Of a stretch of DNA of 64,000 nt, positions 36,042 through 45,787 are shown piece by piece. The stretch is from Cognatishimia activa. Lineage in GTDB: Bacteria > Pseudomonadota > Alphaproteobacteria > Rhodobacterales > Rhodobacteraceae. Location of the stretch: positions 2,666,001 through 2,730,000 of the forward strand of contig NZ_CP060010.1 of NCBI RefSeq assembly GCF_017798205.1, written 5' to 3'. Within the stretch, counting starts at the first letter, position 1, and each line of letters begins with the position of its first letter. Made by a program: the position numbers and the translations under genes. The notes below the pieces were generated by a model. It saw only the letters and a program-made list of their open reading frames with translations. It had not been told where the DNA came from and did no database searches.

Positions 36042-37070
36042 ATGACCCATAAAATCGCAATTCTTGGTGCCTCTGGCTACACAGGTGCCGAACTGATCCG
36101 GATTATCGCCACCCATCCCAGCATGGAGATCGTGGCACTGGCCGCCAATTCCAAGGCGGGGAAATCCATGGCCGAGGTCTTTCCGCACCTGCGCCATTTG
36201 GACCTACCGGATCTGATCAAGATCGATGAGATCGATTTTGACAATGTGGATCTGGTGTTCTGTGGTCTGCCTCATGCGACCAGCCAGAAGGTCATTAAGG
36301 CTCTGCCAAACACAGTCAAAGTCGTTGATTTGTCAGCGGATTTCCGGCTGCGGGATCCCGAGGAATACGCCAAGTGGTATGGCGGTCAGCATGATGCCGT
36401 CGAGCTGCAGGGCGAGGCAGTTTATGGTCTCACTGAGTTCTACCGCGAAGACATCAAGACCGCGCGGCTGGTTGCGGGCACGGGCTGTAACGCGGCGACA
36501 GGGCAGTTCCTGTTGCGGCCTTTGATTGCGGCGGGTGTGATTGATCTGGACCAGATCATTCTCGACCTGAAGTGCGCAGTGTCCGGCGCGGGGCGGTCGT
36601 TGAAAGAGAACCTGCTGCATGCGGAACTCTCAGAGGGTTACAACGCTTACGCTGTAGGCGGTACGCACCGGCATCTGGGTGAGTTTGATCAGGAATTCAG
36701 CGCAATTGCAGGTCGTCCTGTGAAAATCCAGTTCACCCCGCATCTGCTGCCGGTCAACCGGGGCATTCTTGCGACGGGCTATGTGCAGGGTGATGCACAA
36801 GCGGTCTATGACACGATGGTCGCTGCCTACAAAGACGAGCCTTTCATCGAAGTGCTGCCCTTTGGCGAGACCCCATCGACCCACCACGTGCGCGGATCGA
36901 ACTTTTGCCACATCGGCGTGACCAAGGATCGGATCGACGGGCGGGTGATACTTGTTGCCGCACTCGACAATTTGACCAAAGGCTCCTCTGGACAAGCGGT
37001 TCAGAACGCCAATCTTATGCTAGGAGAGGCGGAGACCGCCGGGCTGATGCTCGCGCCGTGCTTCCCGTAA
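36042..37070 (+). CDS. argC: N-acetyl-gamma-glutamyl-phosphate reductase
   Basis: ArgC reduces N-acetylglutamyl phosphate with NADPH, the third step of arginine synthesis. 342 residues. It shows the Rossmann motif [15 protein letters not shown], the [10 protein letters not shown] block, the catalytic cysteine in [14 protein letters not shown], and the late [12 protein letters not shown] and [12 protein letters not shown] blocks. The start is at 36042 (MTHKIAIL) with AGAGG upstream; an upstream ATG at 36024 adds only six residues. ccmE follows 19 bases after the stop. Confidence 0.96.
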   Translation: MTHKIAILGASGYTGAELIRIIATHPSMEIVALAANSKAGKSMAEVFPHLRHLDLPDLIKIDEIDFDNVDLVFCGLPHATSQKVIKALPNTVKVVDLSADFRLRDPEEYAKWYGGQHDAVELQGEAVYGLTEFYREDIKTARLVAGTGCNAATGQFLLRPLIAAGVIDLDQIILDLKCAVSGAGRSLKENLLHAELSEGYNAYAVGGTHRHLGEFDQEFSAIAGRPVKIQFTPHLLPVNRGILATGYVQGDAQAVYDTMVAAYKDEPFIEVLPFGETPSTHHVRGSNFCHIGVTKDRIDGRVILVAALDNLTKGSSGQAVQNANLMLGEAETAGLMLAPCFP

Positions 37071-37089
37071 ACCAGCGCAGGAGGGCCGT

Positions 37090-37533
37090 ATGAAGGGCCT
37101 CAAGAAACAGAGACGCATTCAGATCATCATCGCCGCCATGGTGGCTTTGGTGGTCTCAACGGGCTTGATTGGCTATGCGATGCGGGACGGGATCAATTTT
37201 TTCCGCTCCCCCAGTCAGGTGGTCGAGGAACCGCCTGCGCCCAATGAGGTGTTCCGTATTGGCGGGTTGGTCGAAGAAGGCACGCTGGTGCGCGGTCAGG
37301 GCGACACGGTTACGTTTTCTGTGACGGATGGCGGGGCCTCGGTGCCTGTGAGTTTTGTGGGTGTGCTGCCGGATCTGTTTGCCGAGAACCAAGGTATGGT
37401 CGGGCAAGGGCGTTACATTGACGGTGTCTTTCAAGCCTCTGAAATCCTTGCCAAACACGATGAGACCTATATGCCTAAAGAGGTCGTAGATGCTCTGAAA
37501 GAACAGGGCGTTTACAAAGGTGAAGACAGCTAA
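37090..37533 (+). CDS. ccmE: CcmE, haem chaperone for cytochrome c maturation
   Basis: CcmE holds haem covalently in the periplasm and hands it to CcmF/H for attachment to c-type apocytochromes. 147 residues: a single N-terminal membrane anchor (IQIIIAAMVALVVSTGLIGY, about 10-29), a beta-barrel domain, and the haem-binding H123 in LAKHDETYMP with Y127. It follows argC closely. The next ccm genes (ccmF, ccmH) come only after an endolysin-holin pair. Confidence 0.95.
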   Translation: MKGLKKQRRIQIIIAAMVALVVSTGLIGYAMRDGINFFRSPSQVVEEPPAPNEVFRIGGLVEEGTLVRGQGDTVTFSVTDGGASVPVSFVGVLPDLFAENQGMVGQGRYIDGVFQASEILAKHDETYMPKEVVDALKEQGVYKGEDS

Positions 37534-37620
37534 GCGCGTTGCGCAGGCGGCGCGCGGGTGGCTCAAGCCGGATTAGGGTCTGAGGCGCAGGCTCCTTGCA
37601 GATAATCATGCGAGGTGCCC

Positions 37621-38229
37621 ATGGACGTCAGACAAATTGCCAAAGAAATCGTGGGTCGCGAGGGCGGCTATGTGAATGACCCCGATGACCCGGGTGGGGC
37701 GACGAAATACGGCGTGACCATCGGCACGATGCGGCGTCTGGGGATGGATCTGGACGGCGACGGGCAGGTCACGACCCATGACGTGAAGGCTCTGACCCAA
37801 GCGCAGGCGGTCGAGATCTTTGTGCGCGACTATTTTGAAGCCCCTCGGATCAACGAGCTCCCTCCGGCGCTGCAGGCTTCGGTGTTTGACATGTATGTCA
37901 ATGCGGGTGGGAACGCGGTGCGTATTCTGCAGCGTCTGCTCAATGATATGGGGCAGGCGGTGTCGGTGGACGGGGGCATTGGTCCTCAGACGCTTGAGGC
38001 CTGTGAGGCGGCCGCCGCCCTTGCGCCGCATCATCTGGCGGATGCTTATGGGATCGCGCGGCGGAACTATTATTTCCGCATCGCTGATGAGACGCCGAAA
38101 TTGCGCAAATTCGCGCGCACCAAAGCGGGCAAGAAGGGCGGTTGGATCAAACGGGCTGAGGAATTCATCTCGCCGCGCTATCACCTGTCCCCACGCGAAT
38201 TTGACCGTCGGGTGGCGACATGGGCGTAG
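37621..38229 (+). CDS. Endolysin, GH108 muramidase type (GTA release)
   Basis: 202 residues. The N-terminal glycoside hydrolase 108 domain has the catalytic glutamate E14 in REGGYVNDPDDPGGATKYGV; the C-terminus (about 145-200) is a putative peptidoglycan-binding part ending in SPRYHLSPREFDRRVATW. No signal peptide, as expected of a holin-dependent endolysin. The ATG at 37621 has GAGG five bases upstream; a GTG at 37615 would only add two residues. The gene overlaps the holin gene by ten bases. In Rhodobacter capsulatus such a pair, outside the main gene cluster, lyses cells to release gene transfer agents. Confidence 0.86.
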   Translation: MDVRQIAKEIVGREGGYVNDPDDPGGATKYGVTIGTMRRLGMDLDGDGQVTTHDVKALTQAQAVEIFVRDYFEAPRINELPPALQASVFDMYVNAGGNAVRILQRLLNDMGQAVSVDGGIGPQTLEACEAAAALAPHHLADAYGIARRNYYFRIADETPKLRKFARTKAGKKGGWIKRAEEFISPRYHLSPREFDRRVATWA

Positions 38230-38753
38230 TGGGGCGGATACTTGATGTGATCTTTGGCGGGGGTCGCAATGTGGTGGCCGAGACCGCCGAGGTGTTTCGT
38301 CAGAACTCCGAGAAGGGTGCTGCGCGGGAGCATGATCTGCGGGGGGCGACTTTGGCGCAGTTTGGCGGGGAATTTCGACAGAGCAATCGCGGTGGCTTTG
38401 ATCGTGTGATGGATGGGATCAACCGTCTGCCGCGGCCTTTGATGGCCTTGGGCTGCATCGGCCTCTTTGTCGCAGCCATGGTGGATCCGCTCTGGTTTGC
38501 GGCGCGGATGCAAGGGATTGCCCTGGTACCCGAGCCATTGTGGTGGTTGTTGGGCGTTGTGGTCAGTTTTTACTTCGGAGCGCGGCATCAGGCGAAAGGG
38601 CAGCAATTTCAACGTGATATCGCGCGGGGTTTGGCGCGGTCCGCGCAGGTTGTGAATGCGATTTCTCAGATCGAGAACCTTGCGGTTGAAAGTGCCGACC
38701 AAAGCACTGAGGTCAATCCCGCTCTTGCCGAATGGAAGCGCTCCCAAAGCTGA
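38220..38753 (+). CDS. Holin of the GTA three-TM family
   Basis: 177 residues matching the GTA_holin_3TM family (PF11351): the FDRVMDGINRLPRPLMALG core, a first membrane segment at about 73-95 and a second at 103-121 (PEPLWWLLGVVVSFYFGARH). The N-terminal part may be a third, amphipathic segment. The protein should open the inner membrane so that the upstream endolysin reaches the cell wall. The ATG is inside the end of the endolysin gene (10-base overlap), so expression is coupled. ccmF starts 82 bases later. Confidence 0.88.
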   Translation: MGVVGRILDVIFGGGRNVVAETAEVFRQNSEKGAAREHDLRGATLAQFGGEFRQSNRGGFDRVMDGINRLPRPLMALGCIGLFVAAMVDPLWFAARMQGIALVPEPLWWLLGVVVSFYFGARHQAKGQQFQRDIARGLARSAQVVNAISQIENLAVESADQSTEVNPALAEWKRSQS

Positions 38754-38835
38754 CGTGCCAATCGGTCGCGCGACATCTGCGCCCTTGTCGGGAATTTGAA
38801 TTGGCGCGGGCTGCGGCGGGTTCTATATCTGGCCC

Positions 38836-40803
38836 ATGATAGTAGAACTCGGCCACTTCGCTTTGATTCTCGCAGCCGTCACGGCTGTGGTGCAATCCAT
38901 CGTCCCCCTTATCGGCGCGCACAAGCGTTGGAGCGGCTGGATGGCCATGGGCGACACCGCAGCGACGGTGCAATTCGTGCTGACGGCTGCAGCCTTTGCA
39001 GCGTTGACCTATGCTTTTGTGGTCAGCGATTTCTCGGTGCATTTGGTCTATGCGAACTCGCATACGCTGAAGCCGATGATCTACAAGATTTCAGGTGTTT
39101 GGGGGAACCACGAGGGTTCGCTCCTGCTGTGGGTTCTGATCCTGACACTGTTTGGTGCTTGTCTCGCGTGGTTTGGAGGCAACCTGCCGCCTACGCTAAA
39201 GGCGCGGGCTTTGGCGGTACAGGCCTCAATCGCGGTGGCGTTTTTTGCATTCATGCTGCTGACCTCAAACCCATTTGTCCGCATGGAGATGGTTCCCTTT
39301 AACGGCCAAGACCTGAACCCGCTGTTGCAGGACGTGGGTCTCGCGCTGCACCCGCCGTTTTTGTATCTGGGCTATGTGGGGCTTTCGATGGCCTTTTCCT
39401 TTGCAGTGGCGGCCCTGATCGAAGGCCGCGTCGATGCGGCTTGGGCGCGGTGGGTTCGGCCTTGGACTTTGGCCGCTTGGATTTTCCTGACCATCGGCAT
39501 CGCGCTTGGATCTTGGTGGGCCTATTACGAGCTGGGCTGGGGCGGGTTCTGGTTTTGGGATCCGGTTGAAAACGCGTCCTTTATGCCTTGGCTTTTGGCG
39601 GCAGCGCTGTTGCATTCGGCCATTGTCGTCGAGAAACGCGAGAGCCTTAAGGCCTGGACGATCCTCTTGGCGATCCTTGCTTTTGGGTTCAGTCTGATTG
39701 GGACGTTTATCGTGCGGTCTGGCGTTTTGACCTCGGTGCACGCTTTCGCCAATGACCCAGAGCGGGGCGTGTTTATCCTGATCATTTTGGCGGTCTTCTT
39801 GGGAGGCGCTTTGACGCTCTTCGCGGCCCGCGCCGCGGTGCTTGAAGCCAAGGGAGTCTTTGGCATGGTCAGCCGGGAGGGCATGCTGGTCGTGAACAAC
39901 ATCCTCTTGGCCGTGGCCTGTTTCGTGGTCTTTATCGGCACGATCTGGCCGCTGGTAGCTGAGCTGTTCTTTGATCGCAAACTCTCGGTTGGGCCTCCGT
40001 TCTTCAATATGGCTTTCACGCCCTTCATGGTGGCCCTTGGGGCGCTCTTGCCGATTGGAGCGATGACGCCTTGGAAACGGGGCAAGCTCGGGCGCATTTC
40101 GCGACCTCTGGTGCCTGCTTTGGTTCTGGCTTTGGCGCTGGCGGGGCTCGTCTGGGCGATGCAGACGGAGAGAACGTTGCTTGGCCCAATCGGGCTGTTG
40201 CTGGCGAGCTGGATGGTCTTTGGCGCGATCTTTGATCTTTGGACGCGGACAGGGCGCGGAGACCGTGCCGCTCGGCTGCGGCGGTTGCGTAATCTGCCCG
40301 GTGCCGATTGGGGTAAGGCGATTGCCCATGGGGGGCTTGGCATCACCATGTTTGGGATTGCAGGGCTGACCGCTTGGGAAGTCGAAGACATTCGCGTTGT
40401 GCAACTGGGCGAGCAATTCTCTGTCGGGGCTTATGAAATGGTGCTGGAAGAGGTCCATGACATAGAAGGCCCGAACTACCTCGCGACCACTGGCACCGTG
40501 CGCGTGACGCGCAACGGAAACGAGGTCGCCGAGCTGCACCCGGAAAAACGCATCTATCCGGTGGCGCGCATGCCCACGACCGAAGCCGCGATTGATTACC
40601 GCTTCTTGCGCGACATCTATGTGGTGCTCGGAGACCCGCAGGACGACGGCGGCTATACGGTGCGCAGCTACATCAAACCTTTGACCAATTGGATTTGGCT
40701 AGGCTGTATTCTGATGTCCTTGGGCGGTCTGGCGAGCCTGTTTGATCGCCGCTACCGCGTAGCCTCTGGCGCGCGCAAGACCAAGGCGGTGCCTGCGGAA
40801 TGA
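38836..40803 (+). CDS. ccmF: CcmF, cytochrome c-type haem lyase subunit
   Basis: CcmF works with CcmH to attach haem to apocytochrome c. 655 residues with many membrane segments, the WWAYYELGWGGFWFWDPVEN tryptophan-rich (WWD) domain that binds haem at about residue 230-255, GVWGNHEGSLLLWV, and conserved histidines in HPPFLYLGY and SVHAFANDP. The gene starts after the holin and its stop overlaps ccmH by four bases. Confidence 0.96.
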   Translation: MIVELGHFALILAAVTAVVQSIVPLIGAHKRWSGWMAMGDTAATVQFVLTAAAFAALTYAFVVSDFSVHLVYANSHTLKPMIYKISGVWGNHEGSLLLWVLILTLFGACLAWFGGNLPPTLKARALAVQASIAVAFFAFMLLTSNPFVRMEMVPFNGQDLNPLLQDVGLALHPPFLYLGYVGLSMAFSFAVAALIEGRVDAAWARWVRPWTLAAWIFLTIGIALGSWWAYYELGWGGFWFWDPVENASFMPWLLAAALLHSAIVVEKRESLKAWTILLAILAFGFSLIGTFIVRSGVLTSVHAFANDPERGVFILIILAVFLGGALTLFAARAAVLEAKGVFGMVSREGMLVVNNILLAVACFVVFIGTIWPLVAELFFDRKLSVGPPFFNMAFTPFMVALGALLPIGAMTPWKRGKLGRISRPLVPALVLALALAGLVWAMQTERTLLGPIGLLLASWMVFGAIFDLWTRTGRGDRAARLRRLRNLPGADWGKAIAHGGLGITMFGIAGLTAWEVEDIRVVQLGEQFSVGAYEMVLEEVHDIEGPNYLATTGTVRVTRNGNEVAELHPEKRIYPVARMPTTEAAIDYRFLRDIYVVLGDPQDDGGYTVRSYIKPLTNWIWLGCILMSLGGLASLFDRRYRVASGARKTKAVPAE

Positions 40804-41252
40804 AACGTCTGATTTTCCTGCTCTGGCTCTTTGCAACGCCGCTTTATGCCGTAGAGCCTGATGAGGTTCTGGCCGATCCGGGCCTTGAGGCGCGCGCGCG
40901 GTCTTTGTCTCAGGAGTTGCGCTGTTTGGTCTGTCGCAATGAGAGCATTGATGAAAGCAATGCAGAGGTCGCGCGTGACCTGCGCCTCTTGGTGCGCGAA
41001 CGTATAATGGAGGGCGACGCGGATGACGAAGTCCTCGCCTTTGTGGTCCATCGCTACGGGGAATACGTGCTGCTGAACCCGCGGGCCGATGGCGCGAATT
41101 TGGTTCTGTGGATGGCAGGGCCTGTGATGCTTCTGATCGCTTTGGGGCTGGGCTTTGGCTATGTGCGTCGCCGCAGTCGCGCCAGCACACCGGGCTTTCG
41201 TGCCTTAAGTGCGGATGAAAAGCAGCGCTTGGATGAAATCTTGAAGGAATGA
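40800..41252 (+). CDS. ccmH: CcmH/CcmL, cytochrome c maturation thiol protein
   Basis: 150 residues: signal peptide (KRLIFLLWLFATPLYA), the conserved LRCLVCRNESI with two redox cysteines that reduce or hold apocytochrome c, and a membrane anchor near 101-120 (LVLWMAGPVMLLIALGLGFG). It is the short CcmL-type form without the CcmI part. It overlaps ccmF by four bases. Confidence 0.94.
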   Translation: MKRLIFLLWLFATPLYAVEPDEVLADPGLEARARSLSQELRCLVCRNESIDESNAEVARDLRLLVRERIMEGDADDEVLAFVVHRYGEYVLLNPRADGANLVLWMAGPVMLLIALGLGFGYVRRRSRASTPGFRALSADEKQRLDEILKE

Positions 41253-41324
41253 CGCGCGGTTGCTCTTCACAACCGCCAAACTCTTCTTATTTTGAGGCCA
41301 AACGTTAAGCGGGAAGGCCTTTTT

Positions 41325-42116
41325 ATGGAATATCAAGAGATAGAGTTCAGTGTCCAAGACGGCTATGCGCTGATAACGCTCAACCGGCCTGACAAGATGA
41401 ACGCCCTGAATGGGCAAATGCGGGCCGAGATTACGCATGCGGTGCGCGACGTGTCACAAAACCATGAAAGCCTTGGCGCGCGGGCGCTGGTGATCACCGG
41501 CGCAGGCAAAGGGTTTTGCGCGGGGCAAGATCTGGGCGGGCAGGGATCTATCGCGACGATGGATCTTGAGCGTGTGCTACGCGATGAATACACCCCGATG
41601 CTGCGCGCGATTGTGGATTGCGAAGTTCCTACGATTGCGGCCGTACATGGCGCTGCGGCGGGGGCCGGGGCGAACCTTGCTTTGATCTGTGACGTGGTGA
41701 TCGCCGCGGACAGCGCATATTTCCTGCAGGCCTTTTCGCGGATTGGTTTGATCCCCGATGCAGGCGGCACCTATATGATGCCGCGTCTGGCGGGCACTGC
41801 CAAGGCCATGGGCGCTGCTCTCTTTGCGGAAAAGATCTCTGCCAAACAGGCGGATGACTGGGGGCTGATTTGGGAGGCCGTGGCTGACGGTGGTTTTGAG
41901 GCCCATTGGAAGGCGCGGGCTGCGCATCTGGGGGCAGGGCCAAGTGGCGCGTATCGCGCACTCAAGCAGGCGTTTCGCGCGACTTGGGGCAATACATTGG
42001 AAGAACAATTGGCTCTTGAAGCGAAGCTGCAGGGCAAATGCGGAAAATCTCGTGATTTCCAAGAAGGCTCTGTCGCGTTCTTTGAAAAACGCCCGGCGGT
42101 TTTTGAGGGGCGATGA
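41325..42116 (+). CDS. Enoyl-CoA hydratase/isomerase, PaaG-like
   Basis: 263 residues of the crotonase fold. The block AFSRIGLIPDAGGTYMMPRL and GKGFCAGQDLGGQGS resemble PaaG, the ring 1,2-epoxyphenylacetyl-CoA isomerase of phenylacetate degradation; the Asp of PDAGGT is the PaaG-type acid. No other paa gene is near, so a general enoyl-CoA hydratase/isomerase role is also possible. The start is at 41325 (MEYQEIEF) with GGAAGG upstream; the longer ORF begins at 41292. A twin-palindrome repeat begins three bases after the stop. Confidence 0.82.
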   Translation: MEYQEIEFSVQDGYALITLNRPDKMNALNGQMRAEITHAVRDVSQNHESLGARALVITGAGKGFCAGQDLGGQGSIATMDLERVLRDEYTPMLRAIVDCEVPTIAAVHGAAAGAGANLALICDVVIAADSAYFLQAFSRIGLIPDAGGTYMMPRLAGTAKAMGAALFAEKISAKQADDWGLIWEAVADGGFEAHWKARAAHLGAGPSGAYRALKQAFRATWGNTLEEQLALEAKLQGKCGKSRDFQEGSVAFFEKRPAVFEGR

Positions 42117-42118
42117 CG

Positions 42119-42164
42119 CGATTTCTTTGAAAGAAATCGACGTCGGAAACTTTCAAAGTTTCCG
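42119..42164. repeat. Twin-palindrome repeat, copy 2
   Basis: The same two palindromes as at 1017 but in the opposite order: CGATTTCTTT, one base, AAAGAAATCG (42119-42139), spacer ACGT, then CGGAAACTTT, one base, AAAGTTTCCG (42144-42164). It starts three bases after the PaaG-like gene and ends next to the DUF2087 terminator (42170). Confidence 0.9.
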
Positions 42165-42169
42165 TTTGA

Positions 42170-42194
42170 AAAGGCCGCCAGTTGGGCGGCCTTT
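42170..42194 (-). terminator. Terminator of the DUF2087 gene
   Basis: A perfect 10-bp stem (AAAGGCCGCC / GGCGGCCTTT) with a five-base loop, six bases beyond the stop of the minus-strand gene; a T-run follows on that strand. Confidence 0.85.
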
Positions 42195-42199
42195 GGTTT

Positions 42200-42700
42200 T
42201 TAGCGTTTCATAAGGGCGCGGAGAAACAGTTGAGCTTCCTCTGCAGGTTTGCGTTCAATGCGCCGATATACTGCACCGTCGATCGTTCGTTTCATCAAGC
42301 CGTTCTCGATCAAAGAGCGCCGGATCTGAACGTGATCGCCAAAGGTGGCGCGCGTTTTAAGCACCTCATTCACGTCTTTCTCGGTCAGATCCTGTTTGGC
42401 AGGCAGAAACCGCCAGATGGCCCACAAACATAGCGCCTGAACCTGCGTGCGACGCGGCCAGCCCGACATACGGCCCTCGGCGTCCATAAAACGCAAAGCA
42501 CGTTGCGTGTCTTTGCTAAGACCACGCGGTTCAGGTTGCTGGGCCTTCAGGTGTTGGGTGTTCTTAAAGCCCGCGGCCCGCGCCACGAGGCTCATGAATT
42601 GCGCATGTCCGGGCACGGGCGCACCGTCCAAAGATTTTCGCAAGGTTTTGGTAAATGTAGATAAATCCGCAATATAGAGCGGCGTGAGGTCTTGAGCCAT
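42200..42700 (-). CDS. DUF2087 domain protein, possible DNA-binding regulator
   Basis: About 166 residues. The C-terminal half carries the DUF2087 pattern (RMSGWPRRTQVQALCLWAIW, then FLPAKQDLTEKDVNEVLK, DHVQIRRSLIENGLMKR and VYRRIE), a winged-helix-like domain found alone or fused to regulators. The N-terminal half (LTPLYIADLSTFTKTLRKSL) has the look of a short helical domain. The start is at 42700 (MAQDLTPLY) with AAGGA upstream; the ORF extends to 42763. Function unknown. It has its own terminator. The 231 bases between its start and the gltA end hold nothing I recognise apart from the gltA terminator. Confidence 0.72.
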   Translation of the reverse strand: MAQDLTPLYIADLSTFTKTLRKSLDGAPVPGHAQFMSLVARAAGFKNTQHLKAQQPEPRGLSKDTQRALRFMDAEGRMSGWPRRTQVQALCLWAIWRFLPAKQDLTEKDVNEVLKTRATFGDHVQIRRSLIENGLMKRTIDGAVYRRIERKPAEEAQLFLRALMKR

Positions 42701-42884
42701 AACAGCATCCTTCAGACACGTGCGTCTCGGAACCGAGGTGGTGGTCGCCCTTGCCAACTGCACGAAAGTGAAAGTGCCGTTGTGTGTATCTCACAGGTTT
42801 AGCTTGGCCGAAAAGGCTGGCGACGCCTGGGTGAACTGCGGACCCAGCTTCAGACAATCAGAACTGCCCTTGTGCCTCAACAAA

Positions 42885-42911
42885 AAAGGCCGCGCGGACT
42901 GCACGGCCTTT
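42885..42911 (-). terminator. Terminator of gltA
   Basis: AAAGGCCG paired with CGGCCTTT (8 bp, extendable to 11 with one mismatch) directly beyond the gltA stop; the A-run at 42882-42887 becomes a U-run in the gltA transcript. Confidence 0.85.
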
Positions 42912-42931
42912 CGAAGTGTTGTGATTTGGAC

Positions 42932-44227
42932 TTACCGGTCTTCGATATCGGTATAGTCGCGCTCGGTTTCGCCGAGATACAGCTGGCGAGGGCGACCGAT
43001 CTTGTTCTGTGGATCTGCGATCATTTCTTTCCACTGGCTGACCCAGCCCACGGTGCGGCTTAGCGCGAAAATCGGTGTGAACATCGAGGTTGGGAAGCCC
43101 ATCGCCTCGAGGATAATGCCGGAATAGAAGTCCACATTCGGGAAGAGTTTCTTCTCTGCGAAATATGGATCCGCAAGAGCTGCTTGCTCCAGCTCTTTGG
43201 CAGTCGCGAGGATTGGGTTGTTTTCCACGCCCAGCAGGTCCAGCACTTCGTCGGCGGACTGTTTCATCACGGTCGCGCGTGGGTCGAAGTTTTTGTAAAC
43301 GCGGTGGCCAAAGCCCATCAGACGGAACGGATCGTTCTTGTCTTTCGCGCGGGCAATGAACTCAGGGATACGATCCGGTGTGCCGATCTCTTTCAGCATT
43401 TCCAGACACGCCTGGTTCGCACCACCATGGGCAGGGCCCCAGAGGCATGCGATACCTGCCGCAATACAGGCAAAGGGGTTCGCGCCAGAGGAGGACGCCA
43501 GACGCACGGTCGAGGTCGATGCGTTCTGTTCGTGGTCCGCGTGCAGTGTAAAGATACGGTCCATCGCGCGGCTCAGGATCGGATCGACGTTATATTCCTC
43601 GGCAGGGACGGCAAAGCACATGTGCAGGAAGTTGGACGCGTAATCCAGATCATTGCGTGGATAGATGAACGGCTGGCCGATCGAATATTTATAAGCCCAT
43701 GCCGCAATAGTTGGCATCTTTGCGATCAGACGATGGGACGCGATCTCGCGCTGGCGCGGGTCGGTGATGTCTGTGGAGTCGTGATAGAAGGCAGACATTG
43801 CACCTGCGACACCGGTCATGATCGCCATTGGGTGTGCGTCACGACGGAAGCCGCGGAAGAAGTTCACCATCTGCTCGTGCAGCATCGTATGGCGGGTGAT
43901 GGTGCTTTCGAATTTCTCAAGCTCTGCCGCGGACGGCAGCTCACCGTAGAGCAGCAGATAGCAGACCTCTAGGTAATGGGATTTACCCGCCAGTTGGTCG
44001 ATCGGGTAGCCACGGTGCAACAGCTCGCCTTTGCCGCCATCGATATAGGTGATGGTGGAATCACAGGAGGCTGTCGAGGTGAAACCTGGGTCATAGGTAA
44101 AGACGCCCGCTTGGCCATAAAGCTTACGGATATCAAGAACATCGGGTCCCGCAGTTGGCGAGAAGATCGGCAGGTCGTAGGACGCATCTCCAATAGTCAG
44201 CGTCGCGGATTTTGTGCTGTCGGTCAT
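42932..44227 (-). CDS. gltA: Citrate synthase
   Basis: Type II citrate synthase, 431 residues, condensing oxaloacetate and acetyl-CoA at the entrance of the TCA cycle. It shows [36 protein letters not shown], the histidine region [40 protein letters not shown], and the catalytic [14 protein letters not shown]. It is downstream of gltX on the same strand (81 bases between), with a small hairpin in between and its own terminator after. Confidence 0.97.
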   Translation of the reverse strand: MTDSTKSATLTIGDASYDLPIFSPTAGPDVLDIRKLYGQAGVFTYDPGFTSTASCDSTITYIDGGKGELLHRGYPIDQLAGKSHYLEVCYLLLYGELPSAAELEKFESTITRHTMLHEQMVNFFRGFRRDAHPMAIMTGVAGAMSAFYHDSTDITDPRQREIASHRLIAKMPTIAAWAYKYSIGQPFIYPRNDLDYASNFLHMCFAVPAEEYNVDPILSRAMDRIFTLHADHEQNASTSTVRLASSSGANPFACIAAGIACLWGPAHGGANQACLEMLKEIGTPDRIPEFIARAKDKNDPFRLMGFGHRVYKNFDPRATVMKQSADEVLDLLGVENNPILATAKELEQAALADPYFAEKKLFPNVDFYSGIILEAMGFPTSMFTPIFALSRTVGWVSQWKEMIADPQNKIGRPRQLYLGETERDYTDIEDR

Positions 44228-44308
44228 AATTTTCCCTTCCTCGGTGGGCTCCTGGGCGAAAGGCGCCCGGGGCTCTTTTACGTCAAAGCAAGGGTCGTTG
44301 CCCTTGCC

Positions 44309-45709
44309 CTAATCTGCTGCCGCGTCTTGCAACCGAGCGATGGATTCGTCCGGCCCCAACACGAGCATCATATCAAAAACACTTGGGGTCACCGCGCGTC
44401 CGGCCAAAGCCGCCCTTAGTGGGCCCGCCATCTTGCCGAATTTGATTTCCTTCGCCTCAGCAAAAGAACTGGTGACTGCCTCAAGTCCGTCTCGCGTCCA
44501 GCTAGCATTTTGCAGCTGCGGCGTCAATTCTTTCAGTATACCACGGGATACATCATCAAGATTTTTTGATGCCTTCTCGTCTGGCTGAAGAGGGCGTTGC
44601 GCCGTAATAAAGTGAGCCTTTTCAAGGAGTTCCGGGAATGTTTTGGCGCGTTCTTTCAAACAGTACATGCCCACCCGTAGTAATTCGGTTGTCGCTGCGT
44701 CAAAGGGTTGCACACCCATAACGTGTTGAAAATCAACCAATTCATGCAGCAGTGCGGCATCGTCGCTCGCGGCAATATGTTGACCGCAGATGTTTTCCAG
44801 CTTTTTGAAATCAAACCGCGCTGGCGATTTGCCAATCCCACCCAGATCAAACCACTCTTTGGCCTGTGCATCGGTAAAGAATTCGTCATCGCCGTGGCTC
44901 CAACCCAGCCGCGCCAGATAGTTGCGCATGCCGGCCGCCGGATAGCCCATCTTTTGGTACTCTTCCGCACCAGTCGCGCCGTGGCGTTTGGAGAGTTTCT
45001 TACCATCCGGACCAAAGATCAGCGGGATATGCGCGTAAGTCGGCAGATCCCAGCCCATGGCCTCATAGATCATCATCTGGCGCGCTGCGTTGTTGAGGTG
45101 ATCGTCACCACGGATCACATGAGTCACGCCCATGTCGTGGTCATCCACAACGACTGCAAGCATATAAACCGGCGTGCCATCAGAGCGCAGCAGGATCATG
45201 TCATCCAACTGTGCATTGGCGATTTTCACATCACCCTGAACCTCATCACGGATCACCGTCGTGCCTTCCTGAGGCGCTTTGATCCGCACCACATATGGCG
45301 CATCGGGATGGCTTGATACCTCCGCATCCCGCCAAGGGCTGCGGTACAGCGTGGATTTGCCTTCCTCTTTGGCTTTGTCACGGAAGGCCTGAATTTCGTC
45401 CTGTGTCGCGAAACACTTGTAGGCCTTGCCCTCGGCCAAAAGTTGCAGTGCCACCTCGGCATGCCGATCGGCACGTTCAAACTGGCTGATCACATCACCA
45501 TCGTGATCAAGGCCAAGCCAAGCCATGCCTTGCAGGATCGCATCCGTTGCCTCTGGGGTAGACCGCGCGCGATCTGTGTCCTCAATCCGCAACAGGAATT
45601 TACCGCCACGCCCGCGCGCATAAAGCCAGTTAAACAGCGCAGTGCGCGCGCCGCCGATATGCAAAAAGCCTGTCGGAGAGGGGGCGAAGCGGGTGACGAC
45701 GTTGGACAT
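44309..45709 (-). CDS. gltX: Glutamyl-tRNA synthetase
   Basis: Class I synthetase charging tRNA-Glu, 466 residues. It has the HIGH-like motif in [20 protein letters not shown] and the KMSKS-like KLSKRHGA. The ORF is open to 46054, but the family start [14 protein letters not shown] is at 45709, 78 bases from the divergent comEC start. Discriminating or not against tRNA-Gln cannot be judged. gltA follows on the same strand. Confidence 0.96.
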   Translation of the reverse strand: MSNVVTRFAPSPTGFLHIGGARTALFNWLYARGRGGKFLLRIEDTDRARSTPEATDAILQGMAWLGLDHDGDVISQFERADRHAEVALQLLAEGKAYKCFATQDEIQAFRDKAKEEGKSTLYRSPWRDAEVSSHPDAPYVVRIKAPQEGTTVIRDEVQGDVKIANAQLDDMILLRSDGTPVYMLAVVVDDHDMGVTHVIRGDDHLNNAARQMMIYEAMGWDLPTYAHIPLIFGPDGKKLSKRHGATGAEEYQKMGYPAAGMRNYLARLGWSHGDDEFFTDAQAKEWFDLGGIGKSPARFDFKKLENICGQHIAASDDAALLHELVDFQHVMGVQPFDAATTELLRVGMYCLKERAKTFPELLEKAHFITAQRPLQPDEKASKNLDDVSRGILKELTPQLQNASWTRDGLEAVTSSFAEAKEIKFGKMAGPLRAALAGRAVTPSVFDMMLVLGPDESIARLQDAAAD

Positions 45710-45787
45710 AGGCGGTTTACCCTTCAGTAACCAAGAGTGGCATAGATTTTTCCGGGCCTGTCTATCGCTCAGAGGAGGGCAGAACAA

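Noticed and set aside
37621-38753. A prophage remnant
   Set aside because: Only the endolysin and holin are present, the holin matches the GTA-release family, and no integrase, terminase or attachment site is nearby.
44254-44268. GGGCG/CGCCC hairpin in the gltX-gltA gap as a riboswitch or attenuator
   Set aside because: A single 5-bp stem with no conserved aptamer or alternative pairing.
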